Source: Prochlorococcus sp. AG-409-L21 (GTDB lineage Bacteria; Cyanobacteriota; Cyanobacteriia; PCC-6307; Cyanobiaceae). Taken from it: a stretch of DNA of 32,177 nucleotides. How positions within the stretch are numbered: position 1 is the stretch's first letter; each line of letters begins with the position of its first letter. A program made the translations under genes and the position numbers. Under the pieces are notes generated by a model. It made no database searches and was not told the origin of the DNA. It saw only the letters and a list, made by a program, of their open reading frames with translations. Positions 14,862 through 23,380 of the stretch are shown here, in pieces. Location: positions 1 to 32,177 of the forward strand of contig QCKH01000014.1 in assembly GCA_003215475.1 (NCBI GenBank), read 5' to 3'.

Positions 14862-15974
14862 ATGAAATTATTTAAGATATACGAACAAGTTGAACAAGAA
14901 CAGAAGAAAGAACCAAAAAAGGTTACACTTACACCTGTAGATAAAAAATTCCTTAAAATTATGTCTAAAAAGAATGTTGATGTTACAGATGGTGCAGAAA
15001 TATGGGAGTTTTTAAGTGATACTTTGTTTTTAGAAGATATGGATTTAAAACTTAGGTTAGCTTATTTGTATATGCAAGACTTAATTGATGAAGATGAGGG
15101 AGAATCTTATGATGATTTAATTGCAGTTAATTTAGATATAGATGAACTTAATAAAAAGTTTGATGATAAGATATTAGCATTATCTGCAGAGTTAGGTGAA
15201 CCACCTTTTGTAATCGGAGACGGTGATGGTTGGAGGCATTATGGTTTAGATACTTACGAAGTAGATGGTGACACATATGCGGTAGGCGACGAAGATGATA
15301 TGGATAATGCAATGGAAGAATACGCTCAAAATATGATAGATGAGGGATTAGACCAATTTGAGTCATGGTGGATTGAACAATATTTAGAACCTAATGACAC
15401 TGACATAGAACAATTTGCGGAAGAAGAAGCCGACCATAGAATAGAGGATTTAACAGACGAAGAAATATTGGAGGAAACTGGTGAAGAAGGACCGGATGAT
15501 TTTAGAGAGTATTTAGAAATAAAAGTAAGTGAAAAAGAAGATTACGAGTCTCAAAAAGAAGATTTAGAGGACGAATTAAACGATTTAGATTTCGATGAAG
15601 ATGAAGAAAGAATGGAAGAAATAGAAGATGAAATTGCAGAAATAGAAAGTGAGATAAATGATTTAGATGAAGAAATTTCTGACTTAGAAAGTAAAATATC
15701 CGATTTTGATATTGATGAAGCGAAAGATGAATTGAGACAAACTTATATCGATAACACTTTAGATGAGATTAGATCAGATGGTGTTAGTTATTTTACTAGC
15801 AATTTAGGGATGGACTTTAATGATGCAGTAGATTATTATTTTTGGTTCGATGAAGAATCTGCCAAATACGATTTAGCTAATGAACAAGGTTACGAACCTG
15901 TTTGTTCTTATGATGGAGGTTATAATGAACAAGAAGTTGATGGTATAGTATATTATTTACTTCGTGTAGATTAA
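14862..15974 (+). CDS. Acidic coiled-coil paralog with T4-type N-terminal propeptide
   Basis: A 370-aa paralog of its neighbour. It starts MKLFKIYEQVEQ with an IxE site (IYE, residue 8). The shared module is at about residues 24-75 (LTPVDKKFLKIMSKK ... IWEFLSDTLFLEDMDLKLRLAYLYMQ). The middle region has SAELGEPPFVIGDGDG and YAVGDEDDMDNAMEEYA. Residues about 220-290 are an extreme Glu/Asp coiled coil (DLEDELNDL, IEDEIAEIESEINDLDEEI). The end, VDGIVYYLLRVD, matches the family C-terminus. It is cotranscribed with 13757. Possible roles are head filling, DNA mimicry or inhibition of a basic host protein; none is shown by the sequence. Confidence 0.75.
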   Translation: MKLFKIYEQVEQEQKKEPKKVTLTPVDKKFLKIMSKKNVDVTDGAEIWEFLSDTLFLEDMDLKLRLAYLYMQDLIDEDEGESYDDLIAVNLDIDELNKKFDDKILALSAELGEPPFVIGDGDGWRHYGLDTYEVDGDTYAVGDEDDMDNAMEEYAQNMIDEGLDQFESWWIEQYLEPNDTDIEQFAEEEADHRIEDLTDEEILEETGEEGPDDFREYLEIKVSEKEDYESQKEDLEDELNDLDFDEDEERMEEIEDEIAEIESEINDLDEEISDLESKISDFDIDEAKDELRQTYIDNTLDEIRSDGVSYFTSNLGMDFNDAVDYYFWFDEESAKYDLANEQGYEPVCSYDGGYNEQEVDGIVYYLLRVD

Positions 15975-16039
15975 TTATAATTATATCCCCCAAAACGTTC
16001 ATTTTACCCAAAAAGTTTACCTTTTTATATATTAGGTAT

Positions 16040-16047
16040 ATATTTAT
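16040..16047 (+). promoter_or_regulatory. ATATTTAT motif, candidate late promoter with long leader
   Basis: The site is 176 nt upstream of the ATG at 16224, farther than any other copy of this motif, and implies a structured leader of about 170 nt. Confidence 0.4.
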
Positions 16048-16102
16048 ATAATATATAAGTATAAATACGTATGTTTCTTTACGTATTAGTTACTAAATAA
16101 TG

Positions 16103-16199
16103 AATGTTTATTTTGCATAAACATTAAAAAAAAAAGTACTATGGAAAAGACAGTTCTACACACCAAAGGGGGAAGTGTATTTTTTCGTGTCCGTACTTT
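16103..16199 (+). promoter_or_regulatory. Structured leader with hairpins upstream of T9SS cargo gene
   Basis: The 249-nt gap at 15975-16223 has no long gene. It holds three inverted repeats: AATGTTTA/TAAACATT (16103-16125), AAAGTAC/GTACTTT closing 16133-16199, and inside it TACAC/GTGTA (16157-16179) followed directly by six T residues, like a weak attenuator. The outer and inner stems could coexist. No known riboswitch class is recognised. Confidence 0.45.
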
Positions 16200-16227
16200 A
16201 ATAACACTTAAAAACTTAAACTTATGA
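16141..16227 (+). CDS. Possible 28-aa leader peptide coupled to T9SS cargo gene
   Basis: An ATG at 16141 opens a 28-codon frame (MEKTVLHTKGGSVFFRVRTL and eight further residues) whose TGA at 16225-16227 overlaps the ATG of the 962-aa gene (ATGA). It runs right through the leader hairpins, so its translation would open them. It may be chance; the ATGA overlap is the only support. Confidence 0.3.
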   Translation: MEKTVLHTKGGSVFFRVRTLITLKNLNL

Positions 16228-19112
16228 AAAAATTTATACACATCGTATTAACATGTTTTTTATTTATTGCATGTTTACCAGTTTATAGTCAAATCAGTAC
16301 TTTTCCTAATACGACTGATTTTGAATCCGGATTCGGAGACTGGAACCAATCATCATCCGATAATTTTGATTGGACTTTAAGGAGTAGTGCAACAACACCG
16401 TCTTCTGGTACTGGTCCACAATCTGGACCATATGGGGCAAATGGTACTAGTGGGTATGCATTTACCGAAAGTTCCTCACCACGAACTAATAACGATGTGG
16501 CAAGAATTTTTATTACTTTAGATTTAAGTAGTTATTCAAGTTGTTCAATAGCATTTAACTATCATCAGTATTCGAGTTATGGTTATGGTCCGGGAACTTT
16601 AAGATTAAAAGTTTATAAAGGAAACTCTGGGTCAGGAGGTACAGTAGATTACCCTTGGTCCAATAGTAGTAGTGTAAATGGTTGGCAAAGTGCGGTTGTA
16701 GATCTTTCTAGTTATGTAGGATATACGTATGTACAACTTTCATTTGAATCTATTTTACCTTCCACCGGCACTTGTTGGCAATCTGATAATTGTGTTGATG
16801 AAATAGTTATTGATGCTGCTAGTTGTGTTAATGCATGGAATGGGGCAGCGAATGATGGGGATTGGAATAATTCTCAGAACTGGACCTGTGGAAGTATCCC
16901 TTCTTCAAGTGAAAATATTACAATATCGGCAGGTGCACTTTCTTATCCAGCCCTTACGTCTTCCGCTACTGTTAATAGTTTAACTGTAGATGCAGGTGGA
17001 GAACTCAATATAAATAATCCTTTAGCGATACTTACAGTTAATGGTAATTTTAGTGCTAGTGGTATAGTAAATATAGTAGATGGGAAATTAGATATTACTG
17101 GTACTGCAGATTTTAATAGAGGGGCAACCATTATCAATGGTGAGATAGAAGTAGACGGAGCAACTACTATAGGATCTGGTTATGTATTAGATATTGGTGA
17201 TGGAACTTTTGATGCTAATGGTAATTTTGATGCAACTGTAGACCCACCTACTTTTCCTAATGCAGATATTAATTTTGGGAATAGTGGTAAATTAACACTT
17301 GCTGGTACAACAAATTATTTAGGTGATTTAAGTACTAGTTCTGGAACTGTAGAGTATGATGGTAGCACGCAAACAATAGTTACTGACACTTATTATAATA
17401 TAGAAGTTGATGGTTCAGGAACTAAAACACTGAGTGGTAATGTTACAGTAGGAGGTGATGTTACAATATCAAATGGTGTAATGGATATTGCTTCTAATAA
17501 TTTAACGATAGGAGGTAATTTTTCTACAGTACAATATGGGTTTGATGAAGGAACAGGAACCGTAACATTTAATGGAAGTAATTCACATAGTGTAACACAT
17601 AATGGTTCTAGTGAAAATACTGCAAGTCAATATAATTCTATAACTGAAAGTTTCCCTAGTGGGACAGGGACCCATACATGGACAACTACAACAATAATGG
17701 GTAATACATGGGCAATAGATGCCAGTGGTTTTGCATTCTATTATTATGATGCTTCCTCTTCTGCCTTTTCAGGTCTATGGAGTGAAGGTATAATATTAAA
17801 TGCGGGAGATCAAATAACCGTTACTTGGAAAGATAGGACTGGTGGATATACTGAAAAGTATGCCGTTTTATTAAATACTTCAACATCACATATAGGGGCA
17901 ACTACTCTTCATGATAACAGTGGATTTTCAACTACAACATGGACTTCACGATCGGAAGTTCATACAATAACTACATCAGGAACTTATTATCTGGGATATT
18001 TATGTTATTCAGCTGCAGATATGTTTTGGTTAGGAATTGATGATATTACTATAGATGTAGATGGTACTATTGCTTCGGATGTTGCAGGTAAATTAAATAA
18101 TTTTACAATTGATGGTGATGGTGATGTAACATTAAGTTCACCATTAACGGTAAATGGTACACTTACACTTACAAATGGTGATGTAATTACTAGTTCTACT
18201 AATTATTTAAAATTAGGTAAAAATGGTAGTGTGTCTGGTGGGGACAATGATTCTCATATTGTGGGTGATATTAAAAAAGAAACGGAAAGTACTTCTTCTG
18301 TAACTATACCTGTGGGAGACGGTAATTTGTATAGACCCGTAGTAATAACACCAGTTAACGCAACTAACGAAACATGGTCAATTAAATATTATAATACTGC
18401 ACATTCTAATACAACAATGGGGAGTGGTTTACATCACGTATCTCAGTACTATTGGGATATAAGTAGAAGTGGAAGTAATACCGCAACTTTATCATTTGAT
18501 TGGGACGCTTCATATGCGGTAGATGTACCAATAGATTTAAGAATGGCACATTTCAACGGTACAGAATGGGAAGAATTAAATACTACTATTAGTGGTGTTG
18601 GTGGAAGCGGTCAAGCTACCGCCTCTACAGGAAGAATCACTGCAACCGCAAACTCATTTAGTCCGTTTGGTTTTGGAAGTAGTAGTAGTGGTAACGCATT
18701 ACCTATTGAATTGATATCTTTTACTGGTAGGGAAGATGCTGGTAATGTAAGGTTAGATTGGGAAGTAGCATCTCAAAATAATAATGATTATTTTACCGTT
18801 GAAAAATCTACAGACTTCACGGATTGGGAACAAATAGGGAAATTACCAGGTGCGGGAAATACTAGTCAACATATGAGTTATACTTTGTATGATGAAAGAC
18901 CATTAGTCGGACATAATTACTACAGACTTACTCAAACCGATTATGATGGAATATACGAAACTTTTCACCCAATAGTTGTTACAATAAAAGGTGAAAGAAA
19001 AGAAGTGGTTAAAGTATATAATCAAATTGGACAAGAAGTGGGTATTGATTCTAAAGGTTTGGTAATTTTATTATGGGATAATGGTGATATTACTAAAACT
19101 ATTAATGATTAA
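16224..19112 (+). CDS. Secreted MAM-domain protein with type IX secretion-like C-terminus
   Basis: A 962-aa protein with a signal peptide (residues 1-23, ending VYSQ). Residues about 30-205 resemble a MAM/lectin-like jelly-roll domain (FESGFGDWNQSSSDNFDW ... SDNCVDEIVIDAA). It is followed by repetitive beta-strand units rich in Thr, Ser, Gly and Asn, with an SGTHTW-type lectin-like stretch near the middle. From about residue 825 it has the segment typical of Bacteroidota T9SS cargo (LPIELISFTGRE, NNDYFTVEKSTDFTDWEQIG, YYRLTQTDYDG), then VKVYNQIGQEVG and a short ending. The final sorting domain is shorter and less regular than usual. It should be exported to the cell surface through host Sec and T9SS. 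An adhesin, glycan binder or superinfection blocker are possible roles. Confidence 0.82.
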   Translation: MKKFIHIVLTCFLFIACLPVYSQISTFPNTTDFESGFGDWNQSSSDNFDWTLRSSATTPSSGTGPQSGPYGANGTSGYAFTESSSPRTNNDVARIFITLDLSSYSSCSIAFNYHQYSSYGYGPGTLRLKVYKGNSGSGGTVDYPWSNSSSVNGWQSAVVDLSSYVGYTYVQLSFESILPSTGTCWQSDNCVDEIVIDAASCVNAWNGAANDGDWNNSQNWTCGSIPSSSENITISAGALSYPALTSSATVNSLTVDAGGELNINNPLAILTVNGNFSASGIVNIVDGKLDITGTADFNRGATIINGEIEVDGATTIGSGYVLDIGDGTFDANGNFDATVDPPTFPNADINFGNSGKLTLAGTTNYLGDLSTSSGTVEYDGSTQTIVTDTYYNIEVDGSGTKTLSGNVTVGGDVTISNGVMDIASNNLTIGGNFSTVQYGFDEGTGTVTFNGSNSHSVTHNGSSENTASQYNSITESFPSGTGTHTWTTTTIMGNTWAIDASGFAFYYYDASSSAFSGLWSEGIILNAGDQITVTWKDRTGGYTEKYAVLLNTSTSHIGATTLHDNSGFSTTTWTSRSEVHTITTSGTYYLGYLCYSAADMFWLGIDDITIDVDGTIASDVAGKLNNFTIDGDGDVTLSSPLTVNGTLTLTNGDVITSSTNYLKLGKNGSVSGGDNDSHIVGDIKKETESTSSVTIPVGDGNLYRPVVITPVNATNETWSIKYYNTAHSNTTMGSGLHHVSQYYWDISRSGSNTATLSFDWDASYAVDVPIDLRMAHFNGTEWEELNTTISGVGGSGQATASTGRITATANSFSPFGFGSSSSGNALPIELISFTGREDAGNVRLDWEVASQNNNDYFTVEKSTDFTDWEQIGKLPGAGNTSQHMSYTLYDERPLVGHNYYRLTQTDYDGIYETFHPIVVTIKGERKEVVKVYNQIGQEVGIDSKGLVILLWDNGDITKTIND

Positions 19113-19137
19113 AACCTATACTTTTATTTATCTATAG

Positions 19138-19145
19138 ATATTTAT
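19138..19145 (+). promoter_or_regulatory. ATATTTAT motif, candidate late promoter
   Basis: The site is only 6 nt from the ATG at 19152, so a transcript from here would have almost no leader. Confidence 0.45.
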
Positions 19146-19151
19146 GTGTAT

Positions 19152-19946
19152 ATGAAAAAGAAACACATAATTAAGTCAGGTAAAAGACTAGTTAAGAAAA
19201 AAATAAAGTCAATAAAAGAATCTACTGACCTAAATTTGATTAATGAAGGTAAGTTAGAGGATTTAAAATCATCTTGGTCAGCATTTGTGGATGGTGCACG
19301 AAGAGAGGGTAAGGAAACTACTGAAGCAGCAAAAATTTTATCGAAGATATTAAATAGAAAAGAAGTTTCAGAAGAAGAAAAAAAATTTCTTAAAGAACAA
19401 TCAAAAGACTTAGCACGAATAGTAGCAGTTATGGGGTTAGGTGCAGTATCTATGGCACTACCAGTGGCATTAGAAAAGATTTTAAATAAATGGGGAATCA
19501 GTATTTTACCTAAAAATCAATCTAAAGAATTGGAGGGGGAGAAAGAAGAAATAAATGAGTCTACTGGTAATCTTTTATATTCTGCAGTAGTTTTAGATGA
19601 CGATGATCAAGATAATTTAATTATGTTTGTAGAGGATTATGTAGATATCCCACTAAATTGGAAAAAAATTGCCCATCATATGACGATAGGGTTTAAACAA
19701 CCAGTACCACCCCATCTAAGAGATGGTATTGGAAAAACCGTCCAACTAGCAGTAAAAGAAATAGGTGTTTCTGAAGATGCAATAGCGGTTAAAGTAGATG
19801 GTTATCCTAGTAGTAATAAAATACCACACGTTACAATTGCAATACCTAAAGATGGTAAACCATTCCATTCAAATTTAATTACTGATTGGAGACCAGTTGA
19901 CGAAGAAATCATTATTAAAGGAAAGGTGAGAGAAATCTATTCTTAA
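19152..19946 (+). CDS. LETM1-like segment fused to 2H phosphoesterase, with LxE-type N-terminus
   Basis: I use the ATG at 19152 (MKKKHIIKSGKRL), two codons inside a GTG-started frame; the product is 264 aa. The basic N-terminus has IKE (residue 23) and INE (residue 32) sites. Residues about 35-125 (SSWSAFVDGARREGKET ... KKFLKEQSKDL ... ALPVALEKILNKWGISILPK) recall the LETM1-like domain. Another INE precedes the second domain. Residues 140-264 show two HxT motifs, His176-Met-Thr178 in HHMTIGF and His226-Val-Thr228 in PHVTIAI, 50 residues apart, as in 2H phosphoesterases that open cyclic phosphates on RNA ends or process nucleotides. Fold calls are from motifs alone. Confidence 0.72.
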   Translation: MKKKHIIKSGKRLVKKKIKSIKESTDLNLINEGKLEDLKSSWSAFVDGARREGKETTEAAKILSKILNRKEVSEEEKKFLKEQSKDLARIVAVMGLGAVSMALPVALEKILNKWGISILPKNQSKELEGEKEEINESTGNLLYSAVVLDDDDQDNLIMFVEDYVDIPLNWKKIAHHMTIGFKQPVPPHLRDGIGKTVQLAVKEIGVSEDAIAVKVDGYPSSNKIPHVTIAIPKDGKPFHSNLITDWRPVDEEIIIKGKVREIYS

Positions 19947-19948
19947 TT

Positions 19949-19961
19949 ATATTTATTAATA
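19949..19961 (+). promoter_or_regulatory. ATATTTATTAATA, candidate late promoter
   Basis: This is identical over 13 bp to the site at 5648-5660. It ends 1 nt before the ATG at 19963 and heads the unit 19963-23047. Confidence 0.5.
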
Positions 19962-19962
19962 T

Positions 19963-20760
19963 ATGATTAAGTTTAAAGACATATTAAAAGAATCAGAAGA
20001 TTTAGATACATTAGTTAATAGAAAACTATTGAATATAGTTGCAAAAAAGTTTGATTTAAATTTTAGGTATGATGATTTGTCTAACCCACTAATAGATCAG
20101 ATAAGAAGATCAGGAATTATTAGTTTTATGGAAGAGACATTGGCTTTAGATTATCAACAAATTGCAGAGTTATGTTGGGTGATATTTTTAAACGGATCTA
20201 TAGATTATTTAACTGATTCTATAAAAACAGATGAAACTTTTTATGTGTATGAAGTAGGTTACTATGGTGAAATGGGACATGAGGAAGTGGAGTTAGATGG
20301 TGAGTGTGGTGATTGTGACGGAATGGGTACACAAAATAATGACTGTCAAAATTGTCAGGGTTCTGGAGAATATGATTATGGTGAAGGTGAAGTGGAATGT
20401 GAAGACTGTGGTGGTGGTGGAGAAGTAGAAAATGACTGTTGGAACTGTGAAGGAACAGGTATTGATTACTTTACTGAGGATGAATATTATCTAGCAGATA
20501 ATACAGTAATATTTTATAGTAATGAACCTGATTTAGATAAACCTATAAAGGAAGAAACAAATTTTGAAAAGTGGTACGAAGATAATGAGGCACTTTTAAT
20601 ACCGATGGTTGATAGATGGGAGGACACAGAATCTAGTTTTGAAGAAACGGACTTTGAAGATACAGAAGGAACAGTTAATGCGTATTATCCACAAGGTGAT
20701 ATAAGTTTTGACAATATAAGATTTAGAACGTATTTTAGAAATTTAATTGAACATAGATAA
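19963..20760 (+). CDS. Paralog-family protein with four DnaJ-type zinc motifs
   Basis: A 265-aa protein starting MIKFKDILKES, with an LxE site (LKE, residue 10) as in T4 internal proteins. The shared family module is at about residues 15-85 (LVNRKLLNIVAKKFDLNF ... ISFMEETLALDYQQIAELCWVIFLNGS). Residues 115-166 contain four CxxCxGxG motifs (CGDCDGMG, CQNCQGSG, CEDCGGGG, CWNCEGTG), the pattern of the DnaJ cysteine-rich domain, enough for two zinc ions. There is no J domain. The rest is acidic. The TAA overlaps the next ATG by one base. It may bind unfolded proteins or only use zinc for structure. Confidence 0.78.
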   Translation: MIKFKDILKESEDLDTLVNRKLLNIVAKKFDLNFRYDDLSNPLIDQIRRSGIISFMEETLALDYQQIAELCWVIFLNGSIDYLTDSIKTDETFYVYEVGYYGEMGHEEVELDGECGDCDGMGTQNNDCQNCQGSGEYDYGEGEVECEDCGGGGEVENDCWNCEGTGIDYFTEDEYYLADNTVIFYSNEPDLDKPIKEETNFEKWYEDNEALLIPMVDRWEDTESSFEETDFEDTEGTVNAYYPQGDISFDNIRFRTYFRNLIEHR

Positions 20761-21761
20761 TGATAAAGTTTGTTGACATATTAAAAGAGCAAGAGGAAAT
20801 AATTGAAGTTCCTAAATTGGACACACCTACCAATAGGAAGTTAATGAACATCATATCTAAAAAATTTGATTTTGATTATTTTAGAGAACAGGCAGATAAA
20901 TGGAATTTAGGACATAAAAGTCATATATTTTTTAACAGGTATATGAAAGGTGATAATAAAAATAGAGATTTACCATATAATAACATGGAACAATTTATGG
21001 ATGGTACATTAGCACTTCCCAAATCCAAAATTAGAGAATTAGCGTTCCTACTAATAACTAATTTAAAGGTAGAGAATTGGTTGACTGATCCTATTTTAGA
21101 ACCTTACGATTATTATTACTATACAGTTGATTATTATGATGATTATATAAGTGATGAAGAGGAGGAAGATTGTGAGACTTGTGATGAATGTGGTGGTAGT
21201 GGATATGAAGATGAAGATTGTGGGTATTGTGATGGTGAAGGAGAAGTAAATTACGAATGTGGAATGTGTGATGGTTCAGGAAGTATAACAGATGATGAAG
21301 GTGAAGAAGAAGAATGTGATGAATGTGGTGGATCTGGAAATGAAGAAACAGAATGTGATGAATGTCATGGTGGTGGTAGATCTAATGAAGATTGTCATTG
21401 GTGTGGTGGAGAAACAGAAATATGTGAAACACATTATTACAAACAACTGGATAAGTTAAAAATAAAACTTATATCACCAGTTAAATTACCAACACCCGGA
21501 GAAGAAGTGGGTGACTATTATACTGAAGATTATACTGATTGGATGGAGAAGGTTAGTGAGATTGATGGGGTAATAGTATTAGGTGAATACCATTGGGATC
21601 AGGAGCAAGATGAATATGATCCAGATGATGATAATTATAAGAGTGAGTTATATGAAAAAGAAAATAAAATTACGTGGTTTTATGAAGAACCGTTTAGAAA
21701 AGTATTGGAGTCAACACCAATTCATAATTCGTCACACCCTTTTAAATTTGTAGTAAGATGA
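20760..21761 (+). CDS. Paralog-family protein with six DnaJ-type zinc motifs
   Basis: A 333-aa protein, the close paralog of the preceding one. It starts MIKFVDILKEQ (LKE, residue 10). The family module is at about residues 20-105 (TPTNRKLMNIISKKFDFDYF ... MEQFMDGTLALPKSKIRELAFLLITN). Residues 138-219 hold six Cys-pair motifs (CDECGGSG, CGYCDGEG, CGMCDGSG, CDECGGSG, CDECHGGG, CHWCGG), two more than the neighbour, separated by acidic loops. The C-terminal 110 residues are acidic, Tyr-rich and unrecognised. Its TGA overlaps the next start (ATGA). The extra motifs suggest expansion by internal duplication. Confidence 0.78.
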   Translation: MIKFVDILKEQEEIIEVPKLDTPTNRKLMNIISKKFDFDYFREQADKWNLGHKSHIFFNRYMKGDNKNRDLPYNNMEQFMDGTLALPKSKIRELAFLLITNLKVENWLTDPILEPYDYYYYTVDYYDDYISDEEEEDCETCDECGGSGYEDEDCGYCDGEGEVNYECGMCDGSGSITDDEGEEEECDECGGSGNEETECDECHGGGRSNEDCHWCGGETEICETHYYKQLDKLKIKLISPVKLPTPGEEVGDYYTEDYTDWMEKVSEIDGVIVLGEYHWDQEQDEYDPDDDNYKSELYEKENKITWFYEEPFRKVLESTPIHNSSHPFKFVVR

Positions 21762-23047
21762 AACTATTTAACCTCATATCCGAATCTAATGACAGTAATA
21801 TAAAGTATAGTGAGTTAAAGCCTGTGGAAAGAAAGTTATTGCAATTTATGTTAGGGAAGGGAATCATTTATAATAATGATAAATTAATATATAAATTTAT
21901 TAAAGATATCTTGGCAATAGATGACTTAGAAACACAAACTAGATTAATTAATTTATATATGTTAAATGCGTTGACTGCAATGAAACTAGATAAGGGTTTT
22001 TTAGAAATGGATAAAGTAATTGAGTTAGATACTACTGATAGTAATGATTATCGTAAAGTAGTGTCAGAATTTAAAGGTATACCAGAGACATTTGTGGTGG
22101 AAGTTTATAAGGGACAAATAAATGATGTGTATGATGTTTATCTACCAGAGTATAGAGTATTTGATGTGGCGAGAGGTCAATATGAAACTTATCAAATTGC
22201 TAGAGATTCTGATGAAGCTTGGGTTGCAGCAGAAACTAGAGTTAATGATATAATTCAAAGTGAAGGTTATGATGCAATGAATCAAGAGTGGTTAATGAAT
22301 TTTGTCGAACCGGATGAAACGGCTATTGTATATGATATAGAAGAGGGTGCAATGGATAGAGCGAGAGACTTAGATGAAGATGAATTAAGAGATGAACTAT
22401 TTGCGTACAGACCATCGGCAGGTGATAATTATGAAAGTGCAATTGATGAAATTGAATTCACCAAAGAAGAAATTAAAAAACTTACCTTAGAGATACAAGA
22501 AAAGGAATTTAAAAAGGATGAAATAGAAGGGGAGTTAATAGTTCTAGAAAAAGATATTGAAAGAATAGATTATTATAGTGATGACGAAACAAACTATAGA
22601 GATATGGAGTATAGTGAAGAGATTGATGAATTACAACAACAATACAATGATTATAAAAGAATCTTTGAGGAACTAGAAATATATTTGGAACAATCCTATA
22701 GAGAGTTAGATAAAAACCAAACTGAACTAGAAGAACAGAAAGAAATTATAGAGGAATATAGTGGTGACCGTCTTAGAGATTTATATGTTGAAGAAGTAAC
22801 TGCTGATAGAACACATGAGGCACTTAACGATATTGAAGATTGGTTAGATGATAGAGGTTTAGAAATTTCTGAAGCATTGGATTATGGTTTAATACACATT
22901 GATAAAGGTGAGGTAATTGAAGGGGCAGTCGAGTCAGATGGGGTAGGTCATTGGTTAGCGGGATATGATGGATACGAAAATGAAGAAACTATTACAATAG
23001 AAGATGGGGATTATTCTGATCCTTTTTATCTTTTTAGAATAGAATAA
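21758..23047 (+). CDS. Acidic coiled-coil paralog with T4-type N-terminal propeptide
   Basis: A 429-aa protein starting MKLFNLISESNDS, with an ISE site at residue 9. The family module is at about residues 20-75 (LKPVERKLLQFMLGKG ... YKFIKDILAIDDLETQTRLINLYMLN). The middle (FKGIPETFVVEVYKG ... EPDETAIVYDIEEGAMDRARDLDEDEL) aligns with the 370-aa protein at 14862, and the C-terminal YSDPFYLFRIE matches the family end. Residues about 220-345 form a long coiled coil. So 14862 and this gene are full-length paralogs, while the two zinc proteins share only the front. Last gene of its unit. Confidence 0.75.
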   Translation: MKLFNLISESNDSNIKYSELKPVERKLLQFMLGKGIIYNNDKLIYKFIKDILAIDDLETQTRLINLYMLNALTAMKLDKGFLEMDKVIELDTTDSNDYRKVVSEFKGIPETFVVEVYKGQINDVYDVYLPEYRVFDVARGQYETYQIARDSDEAWVAAETRVNDIIQSEGYDAMNQEWLMNFVEPDETAIVYDIEEGAMDRARDLDEDELRDELFAYRPSAGDNYESAIDEIEFTKEEIKKLTLEIQEKEFKKDEIEGELIVLEKDIERIDYYSDDETNYRDMEYSEEIDELQQQYNDYKRIFEELEIYLEQSYRELDKNQTELEEQKEIIEEYSGDRLRDLYVEEVTADRTHEALNDIEDWLDDRGLEISEALDYGLIHIDKGEVIEGAVESDGVGHWLAGYDGYENEETITIEDGDYSDPFYLFRIE

Positions 23048-23077
23048 TTGACATTCAAATAATATATTATTATATTT
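23047..23077 (+). promoter_or_regulatory. Promoter variant TTGA-N19-TATATTTA
   Basis: TTGA (23047-23050), a 19-bp spacer and TATATTTA (23070-23077) come close to the Bacteroidota consensus. The site lies 19 nt upstream of the DUF3310 gene. Confidence 0.4.
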
Positions 23078-23096
23078 AATTAAAATTTATAATAAT

Positions 23097-23360
23097 ATGT
23101 CAGAAAGAGTAAAACACCCTAAACATTATAACAGAGGAATTGAGATGTGGGATTACGCACATTCACATAACTTAGATTTTTTTGAAGGTAACATTGTAAA
23201 GTATGTTACTAGATGGAAAGACAAAAATGGTGTTGAAGATCTCCATAAGGCAAAACAATATTTAGATAAATTAATTGATTTAGTAGGGGAAAAAAATAAT
23301 ACACCTTATAAGGTTAATGTTAATTATTTAGATTTACAAGAAGATTTAGGAAAAAGCTAA
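23097..23360 (+). CDS. DUF3310 protein
   Basis: An 87-aa protein with the DUF3310 signature: VKHPKHYNRGIEMWDYAHSHNLDFFEGNIVKYVTRWKDKNG, then a helix with EDLHKAKQYLDKLI. Small DUF3310 proteins are very common in tailed phages and are often annotated as nucleotide-kinase-like, without firm biochemical proof. This one supports phage origin of the surrounding region. The C-terminal 20 residues are extra. It has its own promoter-like site and is followed by an ATATTTAT motif overlapping its stop. Confidence 0.9.
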   Translation: MSERVKHPKHYNRGIEMWDYAHSHNLDFFEGNIVKYVTRWKDKNGVEDLHKAKQYLDKLIDLVGEKNNTPYKVNVNYLDLQEDLGKS

Positions 23361-23367
23361 TATTTAT
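23360..23367 (+). promoter_or_regulatory. ATATTTAT motif, candidate late promoter
   Basis: The site begins at the last base of the DUF3310 stop codon and ends 13 nt before the ATG at 23381. Confidence 0.4.
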
Positions 23368-23380
23368 TTCCAAAAAAGTT

